Assembly (NCBI GenBank): GCA_001548435.1
Contig: AP017308.1
Location: 1,869,030-1,933,029, forward strand
DNA from: Leptolyngbya sp. NIES-3755
GTDB lineage: Bacteria > Cyanobacteriota > Cyanobacteriia > Leptolyngbyales > Leptolyngbyaceae
Length of the DNA: 64,000 nucleotides
Reading direction: 5' to 3'
The notes under the pieces were generated by a model that saw only the letters and a list, made by a program, of their open reading frames with translations, had not been told where the DNA came from and did no database searches. Both the position numbers and the translations under genes were made by a program. Of this stretch, positions 18,649 through 27,258 are shown in pieces (position 1 is the stretch's first letter; every line of letters begins with the position of its first letter).

Positions 18649-19014
18649 ATGAATCGAAATGGAAGACTTGTTGGCGGCGTTTTAGTGGGGGTTGCGCTTC
18701 TCTGGTTGTTGCGAATTTTAGGGGCATTGCCTTTTAGCGATCGCACCACAAACCAAATTGGCAACCAAGCCAATGCCCAAATTCCCCCGGATCGTCCCCT
18801 GATTACCAATTTTGATGAAACCCGGACGAGCATTGCCAATTTCAATCCTGAAACGGGCAGCGGAACAGGAACCGAAAACCTCGGCACACCTGGAACGGGC
18901 ACTGGAAACGGAACCGTTGCTCAAAATCCTGGAGCGGGCACTGGAACGGGTACAGGAACCGGATCTGGAACTTCTACTCGACCCGCAGCGCCAGTTGTGC
19001 CCGGAGCTTGGTAA
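18649..19014 (+). CDS. Membrane-anchored Gly/Thr-rich low-complexity protein
   Basis: A 121-residue protein with one hydrophobic helix at about residues 9-25 and then an extended, probably disordered tail. From about residue 63 to 112 the tail is almost wholly Gly, Thr, Asn and Ser (runs of GTG units). The topology suggests a short N-terminal anchor and an extracytoplasmic or lumenal low-complexity tail. No family is recognised. The stop codon is 3 nt before thiO, so the two are probably on one transcript. Confidence 0.6.
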   Translation: MNRNGRLVGGVLVGVALLWLLRILGALPFSDRTTNQIGNQANAQIPPDRPLITNFDETRTSIANFNPETGSGTGTENLGTPGTGTGNGTVAQNPGAGTGTGTGTGSGTSTRPAAPVVPGAW

Positions 19015-19017
19015 GAC

Positions 19018-20052
19018 ATGACGGAGATGCGCGAGATTTTGATTATCGGAGGCGGAATCATCGGTCTCTCGATCGCGATCGAGCTAAAATCCCAAGGCAT
19101 TCCCGTCACGATTCTGTCTCGCGATTTCTCTGAAGCTGCCACCCACGCTGCCGCTGGAATGATCGCTCCTCAAGCTGAAGAGATTCCACCGAGTCCGATG
19201 CTCGATCTGTGTCTTGCCAGTCGCGCTCTTTATCCAGATTGGATTCGTAAATTAGAATCGCTGACTGGCATGAATGCGGGTTACTGGGCATGTGGAATTC
19301 TTGCGCCTCGATATCAGATTGCTCAAGGAATGCTCGATCGAGCTTCAATGTTCGCGCACCAACCCGATTTAAGCGATGAAGTGGTGGGCGGATTTTGGTT
19401 TCCTGAGGATGCTCAAGTCGATAATCGTGCATTAGCAAAAGTGCTCTGGATAGCGGCACAAGAATTAGGCGTTGAAATTCAAACCGGAATTCAGGTAGAA
19501 CGATTCATCTCAGATTCCAACATGACGCAGCTTGAAACGAATCAAGGCATTTGGAAAGCCGATCGCTACATTTTGGCAACCGGAGCTTGGTCACAGGATT
19601 TATTACCGATTCCGGTATTTCCGAGAAAAGGACAGATGCTATCGGTGAGGGCTGAAAATCTACCGCTCAAGCAAGTTCTATACGGCGAAGAATCCTACAT
19701 TGTGCCGCGTCAAGATGGACGAATCGTGATTGGTGCAACGAGTGAAAATGTTGGATTTCGAGCAGGCAATACCGCGATCGGCGTTCATCAACTCTTATCT
19801 GCTGCAATTCGTCTCTATCCTCCAATTCAAGGATTTACACTAGAGGAAACTTGGTACGGTTTTCGTCCTGCTACTCCAGACGAGTTGCCGATTCTCGGTT
19901 CTAGCCCATTTGCGAATTTGACTTTAGCAACTGGACATTACCGGAATGGGATCTTACTTGCTCCGATCACAGCCCACACGATCGCTCAATTGATTGTCAC
20001 TGGAAAACCTGATCCTCGACTTGAAGCGTTTCACTGGTCACGTTATGGCTGA
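19018..20052 (+). CDS. thiO: Glycine oxidase ThiO
   Basis: A 344-residue FAD-dependent D-amino-acid/glycine oxidase. The dinucleotide-binding loop is ILIIGGGIIGLSIAIEL, a second motif is THAAAGMIAPQAE, and a third, near the C-terminus, is ATGHYRNGILLAPITA. It oxidises glycine to iminoacetate (dehydroglycine) for the thiazole of thiamine. In many cyanobacteria ThiO is fused to ThiG; here they are separate genes about 2.3 kb apart with three nuclease-fold genes between them. It overlaps the next gene by 8 nt. ATG 19018 or the internal ATG at 19027 could be used. Confidence 0.93.
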   Translation: MTEMREILIIGGGIIGLSIAIELKSQGIPVTILSRDFSEAATHAAAGMIAPQAEEIPPSPMLDLCLASRALYPDWIRKLESLTGMNAGYWACGILAPRYQIAQGMLDRASMFAHQPDLSDEVVGGFWFPEDAQVDNRALAKVLWIAAQELGVEIQTGIQVERFISDSNMTQLETNQGIWKADRYILATGAWSQDLLPIPVFPRKGQMLSVRAENLPLKQVLYGEESYIVPRQDGRIVIGATSENVGFRAGNTAIGVHQLLSAAIRLYPPIQGFTLEETWYGFRPATPDELPILGSSPFANLTLATGHYRNGILLAPITAHTIAQLIVTGKPDPRLEAFHWSRYG

Positions 20053-20812
20053 AACTCCGATCGCTCTTCCTCCTCAGTTTCCCGACCATACTCAGTTACC
20101 AGAGTCGGATGGTACGTTTGTGAAAAACTTTCAAGAACATCCTCAGAGCCTAATCCTGACCGACTCGATCGGAGAAGTTCTTGAGCGGCTTCATCCTGAC
20201 GGACAGTATTGCATCGGACAAGATTGTGGCATCTACTGGCGCGAAACTGATCCACCCGAACGAGGAGCCGAAGCTCCAGACTGGTTTTATGTTCCTGGAG
20301 TTCCACCTAAATTATCGGGAAAGATTCGTCGATCGTATGTGTTGTGGCGAGAATTTCTCTCTCCATTGATTGCACTAGAATTCGCCAGCGGGGATGGCAC
20401 TGAAGAACGCGATCGCACTCCTTTAACAGGCACAACTCAAAAACCTGGAAAATTCTGGGTTTACGAGCGCATTATGCGAATCCCCTACTACGGAATTTAT
20501 GTGATCAATTCAGGCTTGCTAGAAATGTACAGTCTGGTCAATGGGGCTTACGAGCGACTGACTCCGAATCAGCGAGGACATTATGCGATCGCGCCAATGG
20601 GAGTGGAATTAGGACTGTTGGAAGGTCGCTATCAAAATCAGGATGGTCTGTGGTTGCGCTGGTGGGATCAGAACGGGAATTTATTGCGGACTGGACAGGA
20701 AACCGCGGAATTAGAGCGGCAGAAACGCCAGGAATTGATCGCGAAATTGCGATCGCTCAGTCCTGAAGCATTGCAGAATTTAGGGATTGATCCAACCGAT
20801 CTAACGGATTAG
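20045..20812 (+). CDS. Uma2 family (DUF820) PD-(D/E)XK protein
   Basis: About 255 residues from the ATG at 20045, which overlaps the thiO stop by 8 nt. The Uma2 core is present: an Asp in EAPDWFYVPGVP and a Glu in IALEFASGDGTEERD, followed by FWVYERIMRIPYYGIY. The C-terminus is a charged helix rich in Arg and Lys. Uma2 proteins have a restriction-endonuclease fold and are hugely expanded in cyanobacteria, but their biological role is unknown. Translational coupling with thiO is suggested by the overlap. Confidence 0.85.
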   Translation: MAETPIALPPQFPDHTQLPESDGTFVKNFQEHPQSLILTDSIGEVLERLHPDGQYCIGQDCGIYWRETDPPERGAEAPDWFYVPGVPPKLSGKIRRSYVLWREFLSPLIALEFASGDGTEERDRTPLTGTTQKPGKFWVYERIMRIPYYGIYVINSGLLEMYSLVNGAYERLTPNQRGHYAIAPMGVELGLLEGRYQNQDGLWLRWWDQNGNLLRTGQETAELERQKRQELIAKLRSLSPEALQNLGIDPTDLTD

Positions 20813-20814
20813 AG

Positions 20815-21426
20815 ATGGCATACAGTGAATTCACGCTTCGCAAAGTTCGCCAAGATCTGGCAATTCAGATTCAGGAAGGTGAACGATTTCTGCCTGAGAT
20901 TGAACCTGTTCAGCCTGATCAACTCTTGCAGCAGGAATTAGAAGAGGGACTTCCGCTTGTGCTGGCGAGAGGGAGTGAAAAAGCGCGATCGGAATGGATC
21001 ATCAATCCGGTGTTAACCGCAGTGAGACGATTGCTCGATCGACAAGTCAGCCTCTTTTCTGGAGAAGATTTCATCGTTGATCCAACGATCGGACTGAATG
21101 GAATTTGCGACTTTCTGATTAGCAAATCGGCTACGCAGCTTGAGATCGAAGCGCCTGCGGTTGTCATTCTTGAAGCCAAAAAAGAAAACCTCAATGGTGG
21201 ATTAGGACCGTGCATTGCAGAAATGGTTGCAGCCCAACTTTTTAATCAAACATACGGAAAAGCACTGCCCGTCATCTATGGCTCAGTGACAAGTGGGACG
21301 GCTTGGAAATTTCTCAAACTCGAAGGCAAGACCGCTACGATCGATTTAACTGAATATCCGCTGCCTCCAGTTGATCGAATTCTAGGAATGTTGATCTGGA
21401 TGATTCAAGATTCTGATCAGTCCTAG
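20815..21426 (+). CDS. Restriction-endonuclease-fold protein of unknown function
   Basis: A 203-residue protein with a PD-(D/E)XK-type core: Asp in NGICDFLIS, then the ExK pair in VVILEAKKENLNGG, then a Gln in AEMVAAQLFNQ. This D...ExK...Q order matches nuclease domains such as those at the N-terminus of type I restriction HsdR. Similar stand-alone proteins occur in many cyanobacteria without known function. It starts 2 nt after the upstream Uma2 gene, so co-translation is likely. Confidence 0.7.
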   Translation: MAYSEFTLRKVRQDLAIQIQEGERFLPEIEPVQPDQLLQQELEEGLPLVLARGSEKARSEWIINPVLTAVRRLLDRQVSLFSGEDFIVDPTIGLNGICDFLISKSATQLEIEAPAVVILEAKKENLNGGLGPCIAEMVAAQLFNQTYGKALPVIYGSVTSGTAWKFLKLEGKTATIDLTEYPLPPVDRILGMLIWMIQDSDQS

Positions 21427-21503
21427 CTGCTCAAGTCTAGAGTGGTGCAATTTCCGCCATAATTAAATTTCAATCTCCAGTTAATCGTCGTTTTGTGGGA
21501 GGA

Positions 21504-22211
21504 ATGCCTGTGGTCACAACTCCATCCTCGATCGTTTATCCGGACTCCGATGGGAAGCCAATGGCTGATAATACCCGCCAGTTTGAACTGATTGTCTATG
21601 TCAAAAAAGGAATCGACTGGCTGTTCGCGGATCAGCCACAGGTCTTTGTCGCGGGCGATCTTCTGTGGTATCCGATCGAAGGCAATAACAAGCTCTGTCA
21701 AGCTCCTGATGCCATGATTGTATTGGGTAGACCGAAGGGCGATCGTGGTTCTTATCAGCAGTGGAAAGAGGACAATCTTCCACCTCAAGTTGTGTTTGAG
21801 ATTCTTTCCCCTAGCAACACGCCCTCGGAAATGACTCGGAAGTTTCAATTTTATGAGCGGTATGGCGTGGAAGAGTATTACGTTTTTGATCCCGATCGAG
21901 CCACGCTAGAAGGGTACTTACGACAAGGAACGTTTCTGGAAGCGATCGACGCGATGCAAAATTGGATTAGTCCTCGCCTGAGAATCCGCTTTAGTACAAC
22001 TGAGGATGGACAACTTCAGCTTTTCCGCCCGGACGAGACACCGTTTGAAACTTATGAGCAGATTGCGACACGGGCAGAACAAGAACGACTGAGAGCCGAT
22101 CAAGAACGACTGAGAGCCGATCAAGCAGAAGAGCGTATTCAGCAAGCAGAAGCTGAAATTCAACGTTTAAAGGAACAACTGAGAGCGTTGGGGCAAAACT
22201 CAGAGGATTAA
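21504..22211 (+). CDS. Uma2 family (DUF820) protein with coiled-coil tail
   Basis: About 235 residues from the ATG at 21504; a GTG at 21495 is an alternative, and a GGGAGG sequence lies between the two. The Uma2 core shows CQAPDAMIVLG and VVFEILSPSNTPSEM, followed by FYERYGVEEYYVFDPD. The last 60 residues form a charged coiled coil with a 21-bp tandem repeat encoding RLRADQE. It is a typical cyanobacterial Uma2 nuclease-fold protein of unknown role, and the third such gene between thiO and thiG. Confidence 0.87.
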   Translation: MPVVTTPSSIVYPDSDGKPMADNTRQFELIVYVKKGIDWLFADQPQVFVAGDLLWYPIEGNNKLCQAPDAMIVLGRPKGDRGSYQQWKEDNLPPQVVFEILSPSNTPSEMTRKFQFYERYGVEEYYVFDPDRATLEGYLRQGTFLEAIDAMQNWISPRLRIRFSTTEDGQLQLFRPDETPFETYEQIATRAEQERLRADQERLRADQAEERIQQAEAEIQRLKEQLRALGQNSED

Positions 22212-22333
22212 GGATCTCGATCGTGAAAGCCGATCTCTTGAAGCGCAGAAGTTTAGACTGCCTTAAGCTCAGAATGCCACAAACTTTGCCACAATGAGAA
22301 TCCGCAATTAATCCGCGATCGAGGCGACGAGAG

Positions 22334-23161
22334 ATGCAAACTTTAGACAAACCCCTAGAAAAATCTTTAGATGACAGTTTGATTATTGCTGGGCGCAAAT
22401 TCCAGTCGCGCCTGATGACGGGCACAGGAAAATATCGGAATTTCGATGAAATGCGTCAAAGTGTTGCAGCAAGTGGCTGTGAAATTGTCACGGTGGCGGT
22501 TCGACGAGTGCAGACGAATGCACCTGGACACGAAGGACTCGCAGAAGCGCTCGACTGGAGCAAGATTTGGATGTTGCCGAACACCGCTGGCTGTCAGACC
22601 GCAGAAGACGCGATTCGGGTGGCAAGATTAGGTCGGGAGATGGCGAAATTACTGGGACAGCAAGATAATAATTTCGTCAAACTCGAAGTGATTCCCGATG
22701 CGAAATATTTACTGCCTGATCCGATCGGGACTCTCGAAGCGGCTGAACAGTTAGTCAAAGAAGGATTCGCTGTTTTGCCATACGTGAATGCTGATCCGCT
22801 GTTGGCAAAACGATTAGAAGAAGTCGGATGTGCCACAGTGATGCCGCTTGGATCGCCGATCGGATCTGGTCAAGGAATTCGCAACGCTGCCAATATTCAA
22901 ATCATTATCGAGAATGCCAAAATTCCGATCGTCGTGGATGCGGGAATTGGCACACCGAGTGAAGCAGCGCAGGCAATGGAATTGGGAGCCGATGCACTTC
23001 TGATTAATACGGCGATCGCACAAGCTGCGAATCCGATGGCGATGGCACGAGCAATGAATTTAGCGACTGAAGCGGGACGATTGGCATATCAGGCGGGACG
23101 AATTCCGGTGAAAGCTTATGCCAGTGCGAGTTCTCCGCTAACGGGCAGAATTAACAGTTAA
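22334..23161 (+). CDS. thiG: Thiazole synthase ThiG
   Basis: A 275-residue protein with the ThiG (beta/alpha)8 barrel. Motifs include [11 protein letters not shown], the Schiff-base lysine region FVKLEVIPD, the phosphate-binding [14 protein letters not shown], and the C-terminal [27 protein letters not shown] spread. It joins deoxyxylulose 5-phosphate, iminoacetate and ThiS thiocarboxylate into the thiazole phosphate of thiamine. The first 15 residues are an extra lead-in. Its partner thiO is separated by three PD-(D/E)XK-type genes. Confidence 0.95.
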   Translation: MQTLDKPLEKSLDDSLIIAGRKFQSRLMTGTGKYRNFDEMRQSVAASGCEIVTVAVRRVQTNAPGHEGLAEALDWSKIWMLPNTAGCQTAEDAIRVARLGREMAKLLGQQDNNFVKLEVIPDAKYLLPDPIGTLEAAEQLVKEGFAVLPYVNADPLLAKRLEEVGCATVMPLGSPIGSGQGIRNAANIQIIIENAKIPIVVDAGIGTPSEAAQAMELGADALLINTAIAQAANPMAMARAMNLATEAGRLAYQAGRIPVKAYASASSPLTGRINS

Positions 23162-23180
23162 TTTCTTCTTGATGTAGATG

Positions 23181-23224
23181 AACCTGAGCCGAAGAAATCA
23201 AAATTTGGCTCAGGTTTGTTGTTT
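23181..23224 (+). terminator. Intrinsic terminator of thiG
   Basis: A perfect 10-bp stem (AACCTGAGCC at 23181-23190, GGCTCAGGTT at 23207-23216) with a 16-nt loop and a T-rich tail, 20 nt after the thiG stop. Confidence 0.88.
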
Positions 23225-23283
23225 TCTAGAAGCGATCGCCCGTCTAAAATAAAGTCAATTCTATTGCCTCCTGAGAAGTCTTT

Positions 23284-23868
23284 ATGGCAACGAAAGCTGA
23301 GCTTCAAGCAATTCTAAAAGATCAATATGGGATTAACAAAAATATCAGTGGGGAACTCAGCAAGGAAAGCTGTGAGCGGCTTGTAGCGGTTTTAGCTCAA
23401 GAGTCAAGCGTGACTGAATTAGTACAATCGTATGGACAGAAGAATACAAGTTTGGCTCAAAATAATGCCTACTATGGCAGGATGAAAAGTCAGGCAGAAC
23501 AAAAGTTAGAATCGCTCAAAGCTGAATACAAAAAATTAGAAGACTCGATCGCAACTCTGGAAACTGCAAAAACAACACTCGAAACTAAGAAACGACAGCT
23601 AGAACAAGACCAAGAACGGCTTGATCTCGAAGTAAAAACTCTGGCTTCTGAGAATGAATCATTAGAATCTAAAGTCGGTGATTTAGTCACTCGAAACGAT
23701 GAATTAGTCGATGCAAATGAGAAATTGAAGAAAGATAATAAAGACCTGAAAAACACGGTTGATAAAATTCGATTGCGGTTGGCGAGAGATGTCAAAATGC
23801 TACTGCAATACGAAGATAATGAACTCCGAAAAGCGTTGATTCGCTTATTCCGATGGACGCTAGGATAA
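23284..23868 (+). CDS. Coiled-coil protein, first gene of an HNH operon
   Basis: A 194-residue protein. Residues 1-45 form a small helical domain (KAELQAILKDQYGINKN, then SKESCERLVAVL). Residues 65-165 are a long charged coiled coil rich in Lys, Glu and Leu heptads. The tail LRKALIRLFRWTLG is basic and amphipathic. No known family is recognised. The gene is followed after 12 nt by a 127-residue gene and then by an HNH nuclease gene, all on the same strand, so it likely provides a scaffold or sensor in that set. Confidence 0.75.
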   Translation: MATKAELQAILKDQYGINKNISGELSKESCERLVAVLAQESSVTELVQSYGQKNTSLAQNNAYYGRMKSQAEQKLESLKAEYKKLEDSIATLETAKTTLETKKRQLEQDQERLDLEVKTLASENESLESKVGDLVTRNDELVDANEKLKKDNKDLKNTVDKIRLRLARDVKMLLQYEDNELRKALIRLFRWTLG

Positions 23869-23880
23869 GGAGCTACGACG

Positions 23881-24264
23881 ATGAGCCGAACATTTCAGGG
23901 CATGACGTATCGCGACGTACAGCGATCGAACTCTCAAAATCGAGCAAAATTACACAAAGACGAGCAACAATGGCTGAAGAAAAACAGCTACAAAAATGTT
24001 GGTTGGGAAGCGGTAATTCAGCTTTATGAAAAGGTTCAATCCTTTTTAAAAGATTCAACGCTTGAAGACTTATTTCTAGAAGCCGATCGCATTGGCAGTA
24101 AATATCAAACACCCGAAGAGATTGCAGCCTTTAATCAAGAATTTTCTGAGGTTGTGAACGAAATTTCAGAGGAAATCGATCGACAATTTCCAGACACAGA
24201 AGCGGAATCGATCGACTTCTCAAAAAACTCTAAGAAAAAGAACTATCGAGCCGTTAAGCTTTAG
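23881..24264 (+). CDS. Unknown protein, second gene of the HNH operon
   Basis: A 127-residue acidic and lysine-rich protein without recognised domains. Residues 60-74 (TLEDLFLEADRIGSK) closely resemble residues 5-19 of the HNH protein encoded next (SLEALFKQADKIGKK). The two proteins therefore share a short helical module. Such a shared module could be a common binding or dimerisation element. It is 12 nt from the previous gene and 11 nt from the next. The start follows GGAGCTACGACG, a reasonable ribosome-binding site. Confidence 0.7.
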   Translation: MSRTFQGMTYRDVQRSNSQNRAKLHKDEQQWLKKNSYKNVGWEAVIQLYEKVQSFLKDSTLEDLFLEADRIGSKYQTPEEIAAFNQEFSEVVNEISEEIDRQFPDTEAESIDFSKNSKKKNYRAVKL

Positions 24265-24275
24265 CGAGAATTATC

Positions 24276-24734
24276 GTGGACGATCAAAGCCTCGAAGCCT
24301 TATTCAAACAAGCCGACAAAATCGGGAAAAAACGTTACCACAAGCTAACCGTTCAGGACTTTGAAGACTATCGCAGGTTCGATTACTGGCGGTATATCAA
24401 TGGTGATTATGAATGCGGCACAACTCAACAGAGTCGGGATTGGGTGCATGAAAACTCAGAGTTGTACTGTCCGATTTGCGATCGTAAATTCAGTACCAGA
24501 GGCGGGAAAACGATCGATCACAAACTCCCTCGCGCCCAATATCCCTGGCTTTCTCTCGATTTTCGGAATCTCTGGGTAATCTGCCAACACTGCAATCAAG
24601 AGAAAAGCGATATGCACTGGTACGAGTATGAACACTATGTGTTTGTTCATTATCCGAAACTGTACTCGAATGTGAGCTTTGCACGTCCGACTGTACTGCT
24701 CCAAACGCTCAAGACAGAAGACGCATCTGAATGA
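24276..24734 (+). CDS. HNH endonuclease, third gene of the operon
   Basis: A 152-residue protein starting at GTG 24276. The HNH core is clear: CPIC (65-68), the catalytic DH pair (81-82) in GKTIDHKLPRAQYP, Asn98 in DFRNLW, and CQHCNQEK (103-110), giving a zinc-ribbon-stabilised beta-beta-alpha-metal nuclease. The N-terminal helix (5-19) is shared with the preceding protein. HNH nucleases of this size occur in restriction, phage packaging, homing and defence settings. No phage genes are next to it, which makes a small defence or maintenance operon an attractive but unproven reading. Confidence 0.85.
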   Translation: MDDQSLEALFKQADKIGKKRYHKLTVQDFEDYRRFDYWRYINGDYECGTTQQSRDWVHENSELYCPICDRKFSTRGGKTIDHKLPRAQYPWLSLDFRNLWVICQHCNQEKSDMHWYEYEHYVFVHYPKLYSNVSFARPTVLLQTLKTEDASE

Positions 24735-24817
24735 AATATTAAGTTTTCATACTTAAGAGTGAGAGCATTTACCCGCGTCTTGTTAAAGTTAACAAAACAC
24801 TAAGGGAATTTTTGCTC

Positions 24818-24988
24818 ATGCGGTATGTCAAGGAAGAAGGCGGCTTGCTGAATAATTTCGCGGTAGAGCCAAAAATGTATGAGGCTGAGCCGCCTAACGC
24901 CAGCCAAAAGCGCAACTTCATCATTCTCGGCATTGGTGGCGCGATATTGGTGGCAGGATTGATGTTTGTTGCGGTCTCCGTATCCTAA
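24818..24988 (+). CDS. psb34: Photosystem II assembly protein Psb34
   Basis: A 56-residue protein. It begins MRYVKEEGGLLNNFAVEPK, which matches the Hlip-like N-terminus of Psb34 (Synechocystis Ssl1498), and has one transmembrane helix at about residues 35-54 (IILGIGGAILVAGLMFVAV). Psb34 binds the CP47 side of photosystem II assembly intermediates at the site used by Hlips and helps the switch to mature photosystem II. It sits in the thylakoid membrane. It is monocistronic with a terminator just downstream. Confidence 0.88.
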   Translation: MRYVKEEGGLLNNFAVEPKMYEAEPPNASQKRNFIILGIGGAILVAGLMFVAVSVS

Positions 24989-25026
24989 CGCTGGCACAAA
25001 GTATTTACTCACGATAGATTTGAATG

Positions 25027-25058
25027 ACCAGGTCGCTTATAAAGTAGCCTGGTTTTTT
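25027..25058 (+). terminator. Intrinsic terminator of psb34
   Basis: An ACCAGG/CCTGGT stem (25027-25032 with 25048-25053) followed by six T residues, about 40 nt after the psb34 stop. Confidence 0.85.
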
Positions 25059-25179
25059 CGTATTGAGGATTAAACAATCGTATTTCTACTGAAATCTCCG
25101 TTTCATCCTGAATACCAGCAAGAAGGGACGAAGAGATCAGTATCTCATTTATGCTGCGCTGATCAGTGCGATTCCTGTA

Positions 25180-27159
25180 ATGCTGATGTCTGTTGTCGAT
25201 CGTCACTTTGCCCAAGAGATTCCTGTGACTGAGATCATCACTCCGGGTTCTTCGAGCCTGAATCAACAGATCTATCTCCGTTTACGGTTGGCGTTGAGTT
25301 TGAATCTCCGTCGGCAGATTTTGATTGCCGTCTGTGATGATCCGACGCTGCGGGAGCAGTTGGCGACTCAGCTTGAGACCGATTTGGCAACAGAAACGAA
25401 TTCACAGGGGGCACACTTTACCAGCTTTGCTCTGAACCTGGACAATCCGGACGTGCTGCAACAAATTCAGCCGTGTCTTGCTTCTGAGATGGGAGTGCAG
25501 AATTTTCAGATTACGGGTATCGATCGATTAACTCGTCAACCAGTTCACATTCAGCGGATTTTTCTCGATTCGTTGGTGTCGATCGCTCAACAGCTTGCGA
25601 CTTTAGAGTTCAATTTAGTGGTTTGGGTGACTCGTCCTTGGTGTCGGGCGATTCAGCAGTCGGTTCCTGAATTTTGGCAATGGCGAACTGGATTATTCGA
25701 GTTTGAGGGCGATCCGTTTGGGCAAACTCAGTCTCAACCTGTTCCAACGAATGGAGCGAATGGAACAAATGGTCATCGAAAGTTAAAGCTCGATTCTGAA
25801 CTGGCAGATTTTGTTCTAGCTTCGGTGATGCAGACTGTGAATCTTGACGATCGAACGGCGATCGCACAAGTTCTCGAATCGAACAATCCGAATGTCGAAC
25901 CGCTCCAAATTCTGCATCAAATTGAAGAGTTGCATCAATCGCGATCGTCTGCGGCATGTCTCGCCGCGTTGTATCGTCAACTCGGAGATTGGTATCGCGA
26001 TCGACTTGATCCGATTCGTCCTGCTGCTGAGCATTTGACGATTATTATTCGTGCTTATGAGCAAACTCTGAAACTCGTGGATATGAAGTCCGACGAAGTG
26101 CCAGATCTGCTCAACGATATTGCCAATTTGTATTGGATCAAAGCTCGGAGCGGCGGTGGTTCTGTTGCGACTAATTTAGAAAAAGCGTTAAAAGCGTATC
26201 AGTTTGCCGTCGATCGCACGAATCCAGAGAATCAGCCGCAAACTTACGCGATGATTCAGAACAATTTGGGATCGGTTTATAGCGATCTTGCCATTCATCA
26301 ATCGCCCGAAGAGAACTTGCAACATGCGATCGAGTCTTATCGGGCTTCGATCCAATATCGTCCCTTTGAGACTGATCCAGGTCGATATGCAGCCACTCAG
26401 AACAATTTAGGAACCGCTTACTGGAATCTGGCGCAGTATCGATCGACCATGAGCAATCTGCAACATGCAATCGAGGCGTACAACGAAGCGCTTCGCTACT
26501 ACACCCCAGAGCATGAACCGCTTTATTACGCGATGCTTCAGAACAATCTAGGAACCGCGTATTGGAACTTATCGCGCTGTGATCAAGCCACTCAAGAATT
26601 GGCAATGGCAGAGGACTTTCTGCATTTAGCGATCGGCGCTTATCGAGTCGCTTTAATCTATCGGACATTAGAAGCTGCTCCACTCGCTTACGCTGCCACT
26701 CAGAACAATTTAGGAACCGCGTATTGGCACTTAGCAAACCAGGAAACGACGCATTACGACGATCGATCCATTCATCTGCTTTGTGCGATCGATGCCTACC
26801 AAGAAGCGCTCAGTGCAGTGCAATATCTTGAAGCTGCAAGTACGCCTCATGCGCCACCTTTGAGCTTTGATTTATCTGCAACGCATCATCACATTGGACT
26901 TGCTTACCATCAAACTGCGATCGAGCCGCGCACTGAACTCGACGGTGCAGAACGAGTCAAATTCCTGCATCATTCCTTGAAGCACCAGGTTCGAGCCGCA
27001 CAAGGTTGGGAGAATCAGCCTGAATTCCAAAAGAGCGCGGTTGGGCAATTTAGCCAGATTATCAAAGCCATTTACGATCGAGGTGGAATTCAGGGACAAA
27101 CTCAGGCGTTATCACAAGTTCCGCCTGCTTTCTTAGGACAAGTGATGAGAGAGCTTTGA
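25180..27159 (+). CDS. Tetratricopeptide repeat protein
   Basis: A 659-residue soluble protein; ATG 25180 or 25186 may start it. The first 190 residues form an alpha/beta domain (QILIAVCDDPTLREQLATQL and FNLVVWVTRPWCRAIQQ) that resembles the N-terminal part of a P-loop-like protein but lacks a visible Walker A motif. A flexible Asn/Gly/Thr linker lies near residue 190-200. From about 270 to 600 there are TPR units, several with the repeated phrase QNNLGTAYWNLA. It is probably a protein-interaction scaffold; its partner is unknown. Confidence 0.75.
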   Translation: MLMSVVDRHFAQEIPVTEIITPGSSSLNQQIYLRLRLALSLNLRRQILIAVCDDPTLREQLATQLETDLATETNSQGAHFTSFALNLDNPDVLQQIQPCLASEMGVQNFQITGIDRLTRQPVHIQRIFLDSLVSIAQQLATLEFNLVVWVTRPWCRAIQQSVPEFWQWRTGLFEFEGDPFGQTQSQPVPTNGANGTNGHRKLKLDSELADFVLASVMQTVNLDDRTAIAQVLESNNPNVEPLQILHQIEELHQSRSSAACLAALYRQLGDWYRDRLDPIRPAAEHLTIIIRAYEQTLKLVDMKSDEVPDLLNDIANLYWIKARSGGGSVATNLEKALKAYQFAVDRTNPENQPQTYAMIQNNLGSVYSDLAIHQSPEENLQHAIESYRASIQYRPFETDPGRYAATQNNLGTAYWNLAQYRSTMSNLQHAIEAYNEALRYYTPEHEPLYYAMLQNNLGTAYWNLSRCDQATQELAMAEDFLHLAIGAYRVALIYRTLEAAPLAYAATQNNLGTAYWHLANQETTHYDDRSIHLLCAIDAYQEALSAVQYLEAASTPHAPPLSFDLSATHHHIGLAYHQTAIEPRTELDGAERVKFLHHSLKHQVRAAQGWENQPEFQKSAVGQFSQIIKAIYDRGGIQGQTQALSQVPPAFLGQVMREL

Positions 27160-27258
27160 GCAAAAAAGATTAAGTTGTGCCAAACGGTAACTTAGATCAC
27201 GATCTGAGGGTGGTAAAGTACGCGATCGTAGGTCAGATCACTTTTACCGACAGGTTCC

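Noticed and set aside
22088..22130. Tandem 21-bp repeat in the coiled-coil tail of the second Uma2 gene
   Set aside because: In-frame heptad duplication within a coiled coil; ordinary for this family.
26171..26737. 188-codon minus-strand frame inside the TPR gene
   Set aside because: It is the antisense image of the TPR repeats; its own repeated phrases arise from them.
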